Assembly: GCA_910587105.1 (NCBI GenBank)
Contig: CAJUMB010000020.1
Coordinates: 1 to 52,648, forward strand
Source: an uncultured Lachnospiraceae bacterium
Lineage (GTDB): Bacteria > Bacillota > Clostridia > Lachnospirales > Lachnospiraceae
Direction of reading: 5' to 3'
DNA length: 52,648 bases
The number at the start of each line of letters is the position of its first letter. Positions within the stretch are counted from its first letter, which is position 1. The notes beneath the pieces are model-generated. The model was not told where the DNA came from and did not search any database. It saw only the letters and a list, made by a program, of their open reading frames with translations. Positions 26,127 through 34,232 of this stretch are shown here, in pieces. The translations under genes and the position numbers were made by a program.

Positions 26127-27449
26127 ATGATCACACAGAAAATACATCTAAAAGCACCGGACAACTGGGTCAATGACCCAAACGGTTTTATTTATTACAA
26201 AGGATACTATCATATATTTTACCAATATTTCCCCTATGCCCCCCGCTGGGGAACCATGCACTGGGGACATGCGGTAAGTAAAGATCTGGTAACCTGGGAA
26301 CACAGGGGCATTGCCCTGTTTCCCACGAAAAAGGAAGACCAGAACGGATGTTTCTCCGGCAGCGCCATAGAAAAAGACGGGACTATGCACCTGGTTTACA
26401 CTGGAGTCCGCTATGAGGATGCTGACCCTGAGGACATCCATGTGTGCCGGGCTGACCATCTCAAATCCGCTCAGCTGATGATATCCTCAGAAGACGGCTT
26501 TTATTTTGACAACTGGGCTGACAAAAGGGTAATCATCCCGCCCCTGTCAGACAGCCCGGTGGGGCACCCTGCAGATACCCGGGACCCGAAAATCTGGCGG
26601 GGGAAAGATGCCTGGTATCTCATTGTGGGCAGCCGCACAGAAGACAGCCAGGGCCAGGTTCTCTTTTACCGCAGCGAAGACCTGTCCACGTGGAAATATG
26701 TAAACAAAGCCGCAAAAAGCCCATCCTTTGGATGGATGTGGGAATGCCCCGATTATTTCGAGACAGAAGGAGGAAGCGTGCTGCTTCTCTCCGTGATGGG
26801 CGCTTCCCTGGACGGCCCAAGCCGCAGCTGCCACGGCAATAACCACAACATCTGCTTTCCGGTGAAATTTCAGGAAGACACCTGTGAAATGACCATCCCT
26901 GATACCTGGCAGTTCCTGGACTGCGGCCTGGATCTCTATGCCGCCCAGACTACTGTGGATGAGGCGGGAAGAAGAATCATGACCGCATGGCTTCGGATGC
27001 CGGAGGCGGCAGAAGCCGGCTGGATTGGCATGTTCTGCCCGCCCCGGGTGGTGGAAGTAAAAGACGGACACGTATATTTCCGGATGCATCCCAATGTGCA
27101 AAAAGCTTACTCCAGAGAAATCACAGAACCTTCCCAGGCTTCCCCGGCAGGATACCGGGTGTGCATGAACTTATCGGAGGGAGAAGAGGCAGACATCGGC
27201 GGCTTCCTCATCCGGCGGGAAGACGGGCATATCTATACAGACAGAACCGCCGTATGCCCCGGAAACAAAGATGTGCTGCTGACTGCCTGTACCCCAAAAA
27301 TCATGGAAGGAACCCAGCTGGAAATTCTGGTAGATGAGAATATGGTCGAAGTGTTTATCAACCACGGAGAATATGTGGTGAGCCAGGCTGTGTATCATTT
27401 AGGGAAATGGGTCCGTGGCGGAAGCAGCACTGTACTGTATAGTGCTTGA
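26127..27449 (+). CDS. glycoside hydrolase family 32 beta-fructosidase
   Basis: A 440-aa GH32 enzyme that hydrolyses beta-fructofuranosyl bonds in sucrose, sucrose phosphate or fructans. The nucleophile Asp is in WVNDPNGFIYY (residues 14-24), the transition-state stabiliser in TRDPKIW (near 154), and the acid/base Glu in WECPDYF (near 206). A beta-sandwich C-terminal domain follows (LEILVDENMVEVFINHGEYV). There is no signal peptide, so it acts in the cytoplasm on sugar imported by the ABC system just upstream (30-bp gap, same strand). The ABC route implies a non-phosphorylated substrate. Confidence 0.92.
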   Translation: MITQKIHLKAPDNWVNDPNGFIYYKGYYHIFYQYFPYAPRWGTMHWGHAVSKDLVTWEHRGIALFPTKKEDQNGCFSGSAIEKDGTMHLVYTGVRYEDADPEDIHVCRADHLKSAQLMISSEDGFYFDNWADKRVIIPPLSDSPVGHPADTRDPKIWRGKDAWYLIVGSRTEDSQGQVLFYRSEDLSTWKYVNKAAKSPSFGWMWECPDYFETEGGSVLLLSVMGASLDGPSRSCHGNNHNICFPVKFQEDTCEMTIPDTWQFLDCGLDLYAAQTTVDEAGRRIMTAWLRMPEAAEAGWIGMFCPPRVVEVKDGHVYFRMHPNVQKAYSREITEPSQASPAGYRVCMNLSEGEEADIGGFLIRREDGHIYTDRTAVCPGNKDVLLTACTPKIMEGTQLEILVDENMVEVFINHGEYVVSQAVYHLGKWVRGGSSTVLYSA

Positions 27450-27519
27450 GATTGTACAAAGGCTTGTATCAATGTAATGAAATATTTTCTCTTCATAAGT
27501 TCATATATTATATATAGCG

Positions 27520-27571
27520 ATTAGGCCGCCAAAACTCAACTTTTATTGTTGAGAACTTTTGGCGGACTAAT
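27520..27571. repeat. long near-perfect hairpin after the GH32 operon
   Basis: ATTAGGCCGCCAAAACTCAAC pairs with GTTGAGAACTTTTGGCGGACTAAT apart from a small bulge, with a 7-nt TTTTATT loop and AT-rich flanks (TATATATA before, TTATATAT after). It is too long for a simple terminator and has no clean T-run, though it may still stop transcription. Confidence 0.5.
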
Positions 27572-27618
27572 TTGTTATATATGGAGGGAACCGATTGTGA
27601 AAGAAAGGGGGGAATCTG

Positions 27619-27696
27619 TGAAAATACAATGGATCAAATTTAAAAATTTAGAGACAGGACTATGGAACTTTTAGACATTTTTAAAACCCGATAAAA
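27619..27696 (+). pseudogene. N-terminal stub of an AAA/SMC-like ATPase
   Basis: GTG 27619 sits behind a strong AAAGGGGGGAATCT site and begins MKIQWIKFKNLETGL, a start typical of RecF/SMC-like AAA ATPases, where the same beta-strand pattern is followed by a P-loop. The frame closes within about 25 codons, so only the first strand-pair survives. Confidence 0.4.
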
Positions 27697-27721
27697 TATA
27701 GATGACAGGCAGGTGATCGAG

Positions 27722-28160
27722 ATGATCTATGTTTATACAGAAAAACCAAACCATGAAAAATGACTGGTATTTTAATTTATACACCAGCAACGAGTCTATC
27801 TCAGAAACAGAAAAAAAAATCATTGAAATCATAGACCATGCAAAAGTCACACCAGAAAAGCGTATTGAAACAAAATATGGGTTAGGCACATTGCGGAATC
27901 TTTCCAGTGGATGCAAAACTCTATTGAATGTCATGAAAAATCCGGATAAAATTGTAAATATAGAGGAATGTGGAAAGAATGTATTGGATCTCCTGTTTTC
28001 GCTGAATAATATCCATGTATACTTATCCCGTCCGGAACGCATTCATATTGATGAAAATGCGAAAATCTGCTTTAACAATACAGATATCGTTACAGGCCGC
28101 CAAGGTTTTGAACAGTGGTGGACTGATGAATATTCACGGAGGAATTCCAATGATATATAA
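27722..28160 (+). CDS. unrecognised partner of the P-loop protein, possibly frameshifted
   Basis: The main frame (ATG 27729 or 27753, to TAA 28158-28160) encodes about 140 residues with LGTLRNLSSGCKTLLNVMKN and a following NIEECGKNVLDLLFSLNNIH. Neither ATG in that frame has a good ribosome binding site. ATG 27722 does (AGGTGATCGAG) and opens MIYVYTEKPNHEK in another frame, ending beside the point where NDWYFNLYTSNE begins in the main frame; a one-base slip near 27759 would join them. The LSSGCKT segment and flanking pattern feel conserved, as a small uncharacterised family found beside P-loop genes in Firmicutes, but I cannot name it. It overlaps the next gene by 11 bp. Confidence 0.5.
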
Positions 28161-28581
28161 TGCAATCAGCTTCCAGGCAGCCCCCTTCTCGTATACTTTA
28201 GAGTTTTTTGACAGGATCACCTTAGTCCGGGGCGACAGCGCCTCTGGGAAAACCTACTTGTATCAGCTGTTGGAAGATCTGCGGTTAACAGAAAAATACA
28301 GTGCCATTAAATTGTATAATTACAAAACAGAAGACTTTCATGAAAATCTCAAAAAGTGCAGAGAAAAGTTTATTGTCATTGATAACGGCGATTTACTTTT
28401 GGATGATGAAGACCGCAGATTCATCAATTTTGAATTCAGCAATCAATATATGCTTTTTTTAAGAAACTGTGATGGATTAAATTTATCAGCAGATAGTTTC
28501 ATGCTCCTCAATGAAGATAACTACACAATCTCTTTGAAAAAGGAATTGGTGATACCCCTGAAAAAGCAAAGTGTCATGTGA
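28150..28581 (+). CDS. small P-loop ATPase-like protein of unknown role
   Basis: ATG 28150 follows CACGGAGGAATTCCA and overlaps the previous gene. The 143-aa product has a Walker A motif GDSASGKTYLY (near residues 28-38) and a Walker B-like KFIVIDNGDLLL (near 74-85, VIDN), the minimum for nucleotide binding, and little else. Its start MIYNAISFQAAPFSYTLEFF and the size suggest a compact AAA-like domain. The coupling with the upstream gene indicates a two-protein unit. The AT-rich composition differs from the flanking operons and suggests horizontal acquisition. Confidence 0.55.
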   Translation: MIYNAISFQAAPFSYTLEFFDRITLVRGDSASGKTYLYQLLEDLRLTEKYSAIKLYNYKTEDFHENLKKCREKFIVIDNGDLLLDDEDRRFINFEFSNQYMLFLRNCDGLNLSADSFMLLNEDNYTISLKKELVIPLKKQSVM

Positions 28582-28664
28582 ATAAAGAAATATCCGGAGC
28601 CCAGAAAATTACAGAACTTTTCATAGATACAGCAACGCAGAATATTGTACATGTTATGAAATAA
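28578..28664 (+). pseudogene. short frame after the P-loop gene
   Basis: A 28-codon frame opened by GTG overlapping the P-loop stop (ATGTGA) reads EISGAQKITELFIDTATQNI and ends HVMK. It may be the remains of a third gene of the module or simply chance. Confidence 0.25.
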
Positions 28665-28675
28665 GGAATCCCCCC

Positions 28676-29341
28676 ATGCAGAAAATCATGATCATCGAAG
28701 ATGACCCCTCAATCCGAAATGAATTATCACTTTTACTGGAAAACGAAGGTTACCAGGCAGTCCCCATCACTGATTTCACCCAGATTATGGAACAGGTACA
28801 AAAAAGTGCTCCCCAGCTCATCCTGCTGGACCTGGGACTGCCAGAACAGGACGGCTGGTCATTATGCGCTGATATCCGAAGGACGGCTGACATTCCCATC
28901 ATCTTCGTTACCAGCCGGGATTCCTCCATGGATGAGCTGCGGGCGCTGAGTCTGGGCGGGGATGATTACATCACAAAGCCCTACAACATCCCAGTCCTTC
29001 TGGCCAGAGTAAAAGCGGTCCTTCGTCGCAGCAAAACTCCGGCTGAGCCAGCTGCGCTGGAAGTCCACGGGCTCCGGCTGGAACTGGCCAGGGGCGTCAT
29101 GTCATACGGCGGGCAGTCCGCTGACCTGACTAGGAATGAACTGAAGATTCTGGCGCATCTCATGGCCCATCCCGGGGAAATCGTCTCCCGTGCCGACTTG
29201 ATTGAAGTTTTATGGGACTGTGAAATCTACATTGACGACAACAGCCTCAGCGTGAACATCACCCGCCTGCGGGGGAAACTGAACACTCTGGGGCTGCCTG
29301 GATTCATCAAAACCCGGAGAGGAATGGGGTATCAGCTATGA
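28676..29341 (+). CDS. OmpR/PhoB-type response regulator (BceR-like)
   Basis: The 221-aa regulator has a receiver domain with acidic pocket IIEDDPSI, phosphoacceptor Asp in LILLDLGLPEQDGW (near residue 51), and the conserved Lys in YITKPYN. The C-terminal winged helix has LTRNELKILAHLMAHPGEIV and ITRLRGKL. Gene order (regulator, kinase, ABC ATPase, FtsX-like permease) identifies a Bce-type module. The next gene starts inside its stop region (ATGA overlap). It likely activates the ABC genes at 30531. Confidence 0.9.
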   Translation: MQKIMIIEDDPSIRNELSLLLENEGYQAVPITDFTQIMEQVQKSAPQLILLDLGLPEQDGWSLCADIRRTADIPIIFVTSRDSSMDELRALSLGGDDYITKPYNIPVLLARVKAVLRRSKTPAEPAALEVHGLRLELARGVMSYGGQSADLTRNELKILAHLMAHPGEIVSRADLIEVLWDCEIYIDDNSLSVNITRLRGKLNTLGLPGFIKTRRGMGYQL

Positions 29342-30336
29342 CGTTTCGCGAATTTCTGTCTGAGCGCATAAACCGAATGATCATTCAGATTGTTTTTGCA
29401 GCTGCTGCCTCTGCTTTTCTGCTGTCCACCGGCACCCAGCCCGGAATCCTCCTGCTCCTTCTCATCTTCTGCCTGCTCATCACCACAGCCATATATCTGT
29501 CTGATTTTTTCAGACAGCGTGCCCGTCTGCGGGAACTGGGCGCTATCTTAAATGGACTGGATCAGAAGTACCTGTTCACCGAATGCGTTCCCCCTCCTGA
29601 CTGCCTGTATGAGAGAAAACTCTTTGAACTGATGCGCCGCTGCGGCCGGGACATGATCGGCACTGTCTCCGATGCACAGGCAAGTCAGAAGGAGTATCGG
29701 GAATACATAGAAAGCTGGGTCCACGAAGTCAAAGCTCCCATCACTGCCGCCCAGCTCATCTGCCGGAATGTGGACGGGGAAGCCCGGCGGAAACTCACCC
29801 ATGAGCTGGCCCAAATCCAGGCCCACGTACAGCGGGCTCTGTTTTACGCCCGGGCAGAAAGCCCGGAGAAGGATTTCATTGTCCGCAGGGCCGATCTGTC
29901 AGAGATCGTCTCCCGCTCCATTCAAAACCACCGTGCCCTGCTGATTCAAAGCGGTATGCGCATCGAGACAGACCATTTGGAGCAGACTGTCTATACAGAT
30001 GACAAATGGGCGTGTTTTATCATTGGCCAGCTTCTACAGAATGCGGCCCGCTACCGTAAAGAAGACCCAGTTGTCACTATACGTGCACATACTGGCAGAC
30101 AGCACGTGTATCTCACCGTCAGCGACAACGGAATCGGCATCCCGGCCCACGAACTGCCCCGTGTTTTTGACCGGGGATATACAGGGAGCAACGGCCGGGC
30201 CAGAGGCGGCTCCACCGGGATGGGACTGTATCTCTGCCGGAGACTGGCAGAAGTTCTGGAGATTGGAATTGAAATTGAATCCACCCAGCAGCAGGGCACC
30301 TGTGTGACTCTCACATTCCCGGCTTCTGCTCAATAA
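29338..30336 (+). CDS. intramembrane-sensing histidine kinase (BceS-like)
   Basis: This 332-aa kinase has two membrane helices (about 12-32 and 36-56) with almost no extracellular loop, the hallmark of BceS-type kinases, which sense through the ABC permease. The H-box is WVHEVKAPITAAQL (phosphoacceptor His near residue 131), the N-box LLQNAARYRKEDP, and ATP-lid motifs DNGIGIP and GSTGMGLYLCRRLAEVL. It overlaps the regulator gene by 4 bp. Confidence 0.9.
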   Translation: MTFREFLSERINRMIIQIVFAAAASAFLLSTGTQPGILLLLLIFCLLITTAIYLSDFFRQRARLRELGAILNGLDQKYLFTECVPPPDCLYERKLFELMRRCGRDMIGTVSDAQASQKEYREYIESWVHEVKAPITAAQLICRNVDGEARRKLTHELAQIQAHVQRALFYARAESPEKDFIVRRADLSEIVSRSIQNHRALLIQSGMRIETDHLEQTVYTDDKWACFIIGQLLQNAARYRKEDPVVTIRAHTGRQHVYLTVSDNGIGIPAHELPRVFDRGYTGSNGRARGGSTGMGLYLCRRLAEVLEIGIEIESTQQQGTCVTLTFPASAQ

Positions 30337-30530
30337 AATGCCGCAGATTCTTTCAAAACTGTAAGATAACTTCATAACAATTCACTACCAAAAGCCTCCT
30401 GACTGCGGTATCCTATGTTCATACAAGAAACTGTCAGAAAATATCCGGCACAGCTCCTCAGCAGCTGCCACAAGTTATTTGACGACAGTTCCCAATGGAC
30501 AAAGAGACACCATAAAAGGAGGCTTCTATC

Positions 30531-31289
30531 ATGTTACAAGTACAAAACATCGAAAAATATTACGGCAGTCAAAACAATGTGACCAAGGCTCTGGACCGGG
30601 TCAGCTTTGACATGGCAGACGGGGAATTCATAGCCATCATGGGCGCGTCCGGCAGCGGAAAGACCACATTGCTCAATTGCATTTCCACCATCGACACTGT
30701 CAGCGCCGGAACCATCCTGCTGGACCAAACGGACATTTCCGATCTGCCCTCAGGGGAACTGGCACAGTTCCGGAGAGAGAAATTAGGATTTATATTCCAG
30801 GATTTCAACCTGCTGGACACACTGACCATCGAAGAAAATATTGGACTTGCCCTCTCCCTGAACCGTTTTCCGCCCCGCAAAGTCCGGCAGCGGGTACAGC
30901 AGACAGCCGACGCCCTGGGAATCACAGATATACTGGACAAATTCCCCTATCAAGTTTCCGGCGGGCAAAAACAGCGGGCTGCCTGTGCCCGCGCCATAAT
31001 TGCAGGACAATCCCTCATCCTGGCCGATGAGCCCACCGGGGCCCTGGACTCCAGGTCGGCCAAAAACCTGCTGGAAATCCTGACTCACATGAATCAGAAT
31101 ATGGCCGCTTCCATCCTCATGGTCACCCATGACCCATACAGCGCCAGCTACGCTTCCCGGATTCTTTTTCTGAAAGACGGACGCATTTTCAACGAACTGC
31201 TCCGGGGCAGGAGAACCCGGTCAGTCTTCTACCACGAAATTCTGGATGTACTGGCCCTGCTGGGAGGTGATGTCAGTGACGTTATTTAA
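30531..31289 (+). CDS. antimicrobial-peptide ABC transporter ATPase (BceA-like)
   Basis: A 252-aa ATPase of the MacB/BceA class: Walker A GASGSGKTTLL (near 37-47), Q-loop FIFQDFNLLDTLT, signature YQVSGGQKQRAACARAI, Walker B LILADEPTGALDS and VTHDPYSAS. ATG 30531 follows AAAAGGAGGC. The 194-bp gap before it contains no other gene and is where the response regulator would be expected to bind. It overlaps the permease gene. Confidence 0.92.
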   Translation: MLQVQNIEKYYGSQNNVTKALDRVSFDMADGEFIAIMGASGSGKTTLLNCISTIDTVSAGTILLDQTDISDLPSGELAQFRREKLGFIFQDFNLLDTLTIEENIGLALSLNRFPPRKVRQRVQQTADALGITDILDKFPYQVSGGQKQRAACARAIIAGQSLILADEPTGALDSRSAKNLLEILTHMNQNMAASILMVTHDPYSASYASRILFLKDGRIFNELLRGRRTRSVFYHEILDVLALLGGDVSDVI

Positions 31290-33210
31290 ACTCTCCCTGC
31301 GAAACGCCAGACGCCAGGCAAGGGATTATCTGGTGTATTTTGTCACTACAGTCCTGTCTGCAGCCCTGCTCTATGCTTTTAACGGGCTGGTGTTCTCCGG
31401 GGAACTTCAAGAACTGTCCCACAGTCTGAAATCCCTGCCGCTGGTGGTGACCCTGGCCAGCATCGCCGCTGTATGCATCATGGGCTGGCTGGTATCTTAC
31501 ACCACCAGTTTTATGCTTTCCCGCCGCAGCCGGGAACTGGGAACCTACATCCTCTTGGGTTTGGAAAACCGCCAGGCTGCCAGGCTGTTTTTCCTGGAAA
31601 ATCTGGCCGTAGGTACTGTGGCTCTGACACTGGGAATCCTCCTGGGAAATTTGATTTACCAGATTTTGCGGGCGCTGATACTGGCACTTTTTCACACCCG
31701 GTATACATTTGGATTCGCGTTTTCTCTGAGAGCAATTGGACTGACACTGGTTTATTTTTCACTGATATACCTGTCTGCCCAATTTCGAAACCACAGGCGC
31801 ATCCGTTCCATGAAAATTTATGACCTGATTTATTTTGAACGCAGAAATGAAGAAGCGGTGATTAAAAAGAGCAGCACCCGGAGGAAACTTTTCCCGGTAT
31901 CCATCGTGCTGGGCACAGCTGGGACACTGCTGCTTCTACTGCGCAGTCTTCCATCTGGTATCTGCGGTGCAGGGTGCATCATACTGTCCCTCTACGGATT
32001 TTTTATCAGTTTTTCCTCCGGCGTCCCTGCCTGGTTCCAAAAACACCCCTGGCAAAAATACCAGGGACAGACGCTGCTCATATTCCGCACACTGTCCGCC
32101 AAGCTGGCTGCCATGGGCGTTGTCATGGCCACAACAGCCCTGCTGTTTACTGCAGTTTTAATTACCCAGGGGACCGGACTGACCTTCTCCGCTATGTTTC
32201 AAAAACGGGCCCAGCAGACCACCTGCTTTGATTTGTTCATCGGGAGTTCGGAAAAAAACCAGAATTTAGACGATTATCAGGATTATATCAGCACCGGCAT
32301 CCCCACGAAAAACGCCCTCCAATACCAGCTTTACCTGGGAGAAAACCGCCAGATAACCGACTATGTAACCCACGGTATTAGGACAAACGATGAATACTAC
32401 AGCTACTATGGAAGGGACCTGCTGATGAAATTCAGCGATTATTCTGCCTTGCGCTCCATGCTGGGATATGAAAAGGTTACTTTGGAGAAGGGCCAATATT
32501 TAATCCACTGTATCCCTTTCCTGAAAGATATGATGACAGACTATGACCAGCCCGTTTCCATAGACGGCAGTGTCCTTGAGCCGGGGGCAGTCTATACGGA
32601 ATCCTTTACGCAGTATGAATGGCAGGGTAATGGACACGGCTTTCTTATCATCGTGCCAGATGAGACAGCTGAATCCTGCACAGCCATCCACAGCGCTTAT
32701 GCCGCCATGACGAAAGAGCCTGTCAGTGAATCCCAGTTCCAGGCATTGACTGACATACAGGAAAACCGGACGGATTTTGATTCTATTTTGGCAAAATCCC
32801 AGGTGGAAGACGATTATGCCGCCACCACAGCCATCTTCGTATTCCCCCTTTATTATCTGGCATTGATACTCACCATGACCGCTGCCGCCATCCTCACCAT
32901 CCAGCAGCTCAGCGAAACCGGCCGCTACCAGCGTCAGTTCCTGCTGCTCCAAAAGATGGGTATGGAACAGTATGAAATGGAACGTGTACTCCGCCGGCAG
33001 CTTGCCATCTATTATATCATGCCTGCCGTGCCTCCGCTCCTGATCGGCATCCCCTTCATACTGGGCCTGGGAGGTATGGTCGAGCCGGGTATTCTGGTAG
33101 GCGCCAGCCACCCTGCAGTCATCGCAGGAGCCACAGCAGGGTTGTTTTTTATCATTTATTTCATCTACATTCTCATCGCATATACCAGTTTAAAGCGGAA
33201 TGTGTTTTGA
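31276..33210 (+). CDS. FtsX-like ABC permease (BceB-like)
   Basis: About 645 residues with ten predicted membrane helices and a large extracellular domain between helices 7 and 8 (roughly residues 310-510), the layout of BceB, which frees lipid-linked wall precursors from peptide antibiotics such as bacitracin or lantibiotics and signals to the kinase. I prefer GTG 31276 because it lies 8 nt after GGGAGG, giving MTLFKLSLRNARRQARDYL; ATG 31270 overlaps the site. The first FtsX domain has RSRELGTYILLGLENRQ and the second LLLQKMGMEQYEMERVL. Confidence 0.88.
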   Translation: MTLFKLSLRNARRQARDYLVYFVTTVLSAALLYAFNGLVFSGELQELSHSLKSLPLVVTLASIAAVCIMGWLVSYTTSFMLSRRSRELGTYILLGLENRQAARLFFLENLAVGTVALTLGILLGNLIYQILRALILALFHTRYTFGFAFSLRAIGLTLVYFSLIYLSAQFRNHRRIRSMKIYDLIYFERRNEEAVIKKSSTRRKLFPVSIVLGTAGTLLLLLRSLPSGICGAGCIILSLYGFFISFSSGVPAWFQKHPWQKYQGQTLLIFRTLSAKLAAMGVVMATTALLFTAVLITQGTGLTFSAMFQKRAQQTTCFDLFIGSSEKNQNLDDYQDYISTGIPTKNALQYQLYLGENRQITDYVTHGIRTNDEYYSYYGRDLLMKFSDYSALRSMLGYEKVTLEKGQYLIHCIPFLKDMMTDYDQPVSIDGSVLEPGAVYTESFTQYEWQGNGHGFLIIVPDETAESCTAIHSAYAAMTKEPVSESQFQALTDIQENRTDFDSILAKSQVEDDYAATTAIFVFPLYYLALILTMTAAAILTIQQLSETGRYQRQFLLLQKMGMEQYEMERVLRRQLAIYYIMPAVPPLLIGIPFILGLGGMVEPGILVGASHPAVIAGATAGLFFIIYFIYILIAYTSLKRNVF

Positions 33211-33218
33211 AAATCAAT

Positions 33219-33265
33219 ATATGCCGGACGCACGTCACAATCTGTGAACCGTACGTCCGGCATAT
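33219..33265. terminator. bidirectional hairpin between convergent genes
   Basis: ATATGCCGGACG (33219-33230) is matched by CGTCCGGCATAT (33254-33265). It lies between the permease gene and the convergent TauE-type gene and probably ends both transcripts. Confidence 0.6.
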
Positions 33266-33290
33266 CTGAATTTCCCCTGACGGGGAAACA

Positions 33291-34043
33291 TTATATTTTA
33301 AAAATCACTGCTTTTACCAAAGTACTCAATCCGGCACAGATAAATACAATGGTAATAATCCTGCGGACTGCCGCTTCACTCAGCTTACTGTCCACCCGGC
33401 TTCCAAAGAACATGCCGCAGATAACTCCTGCCGCAGAAATCACTGCCAGTTTCAAAATATCCACAGTGTAGAATCCGGTAAAAATGTATATCAGCAGACG
33501 GATGGTATTCTCAATAAAGAAGATAAAGCACATCTGGCCCCGGAACTGATTCCTGTTCACATACCCGGTGCGCTCAATGTACGCCACAAAGAACAGATTA
33601 ATCCCATACAATCCGGCGGTGAATCCTGACGCCATAGACACCAGCGCCATCACAATCCCGTTTCCTGACGATTTGGCAGATTCTTTTCTTGTGAGCATCT
33701 CCACTCCGCAGATCACAACCACCAGACCCAGAAGGGCTTTTATCTTCCATGAAGCTGCATATTTTAGACACAGCAGTCCCGGCAGCATACCCATCAGAAT
33801 ACAGACAATCATTGGTATGGTAGATTTGACAGAAAACTCTTTTCTGTTTTTAAAAGATATGTACAGATTCAACGGCCAGTTCATCAGCAGATTCATTGGG
33901 GTGATCTGATTATTCTGTAAGGTGGTCAGCGACAGCATGGGATTGGAGATCAACGGGTCCCCAAATCCCGCTAAGCCTTTCACAAAATACGAGCAAAACT
34001 GTACTGCAAATACAAATAATACAAAACCTATTGTAATTTCCAC
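33291..34043 (-). CDS. TauE/SafE (TSUP) family sulfite/organosulfur exporter
   Basis: A 250-aa membrane protein with about eight helices and the duplicated TSUP pattern (FVKGLAGFGDPLISNPML in the first half, MASGFTAGLYGINLFFVAYI in the second). The family moves sulfite, sulfoacetate, taurine-derived or other C2 anions; the substrate here is open. GTG 34043 is chosen because AAAGGAGAATAGCT precedes it; the open frame to 34061 starts at an ATG with no site. TTATACT upstream could be its -10. Confidence 0.85.
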   Translation of the reverse strand: MEITIGFVLFVFAVQFCSYFVKGLAGFGDPLISNPMLSLTTLQNNQITPMNLLMNWPLNLYISFKNRKEFSVKSTIPMIVCILMGMLPGLLCLKYAASWKIKALLGLVVVICGVEMLTRKESAKSSGNGIVMALVSMASGFTAGLYGINLFFVAYIERTGYVNRNQFRGQMCFIFFIENTIRLLIYIFTGFYTVDILKLAVISAAGVICGMFFGSRVDSKLSEAAVRRIITIVFICAGLSTLVKAVIFKI

Positions 34044-34154
34044 AGCTATTCTCCTTTGCATTTTTATCTTTTAGTATAACGCTGGTTTTATGGCTGTGTC
34101 TTTTCCTTTCCTGCATAATCCTGCCATTAGACTTTCGATATTCTGCTTTCCTCA

Positions 34155-34215
34155 ATATTAGAGTGTGTTTAAAAGTTTAATCCCGCTATCTGACGCAGCT
34201 GCGAAGGTACGGAAC
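34155..34215. repeat. degenerate MITE-A end
   Basis: TTAGAGTGTGTTTAAAAGTT resembles the MITE-A end and is followed by ATCTGACGCAGCTGCGAAGG, which shares only some features with the full copies. It sits at the 3' end of the AAA/PD-(D/E)XK gene. Confidence 0.35.
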
Positions 34216-34232
34216 AGTTACCATAAAACAAA

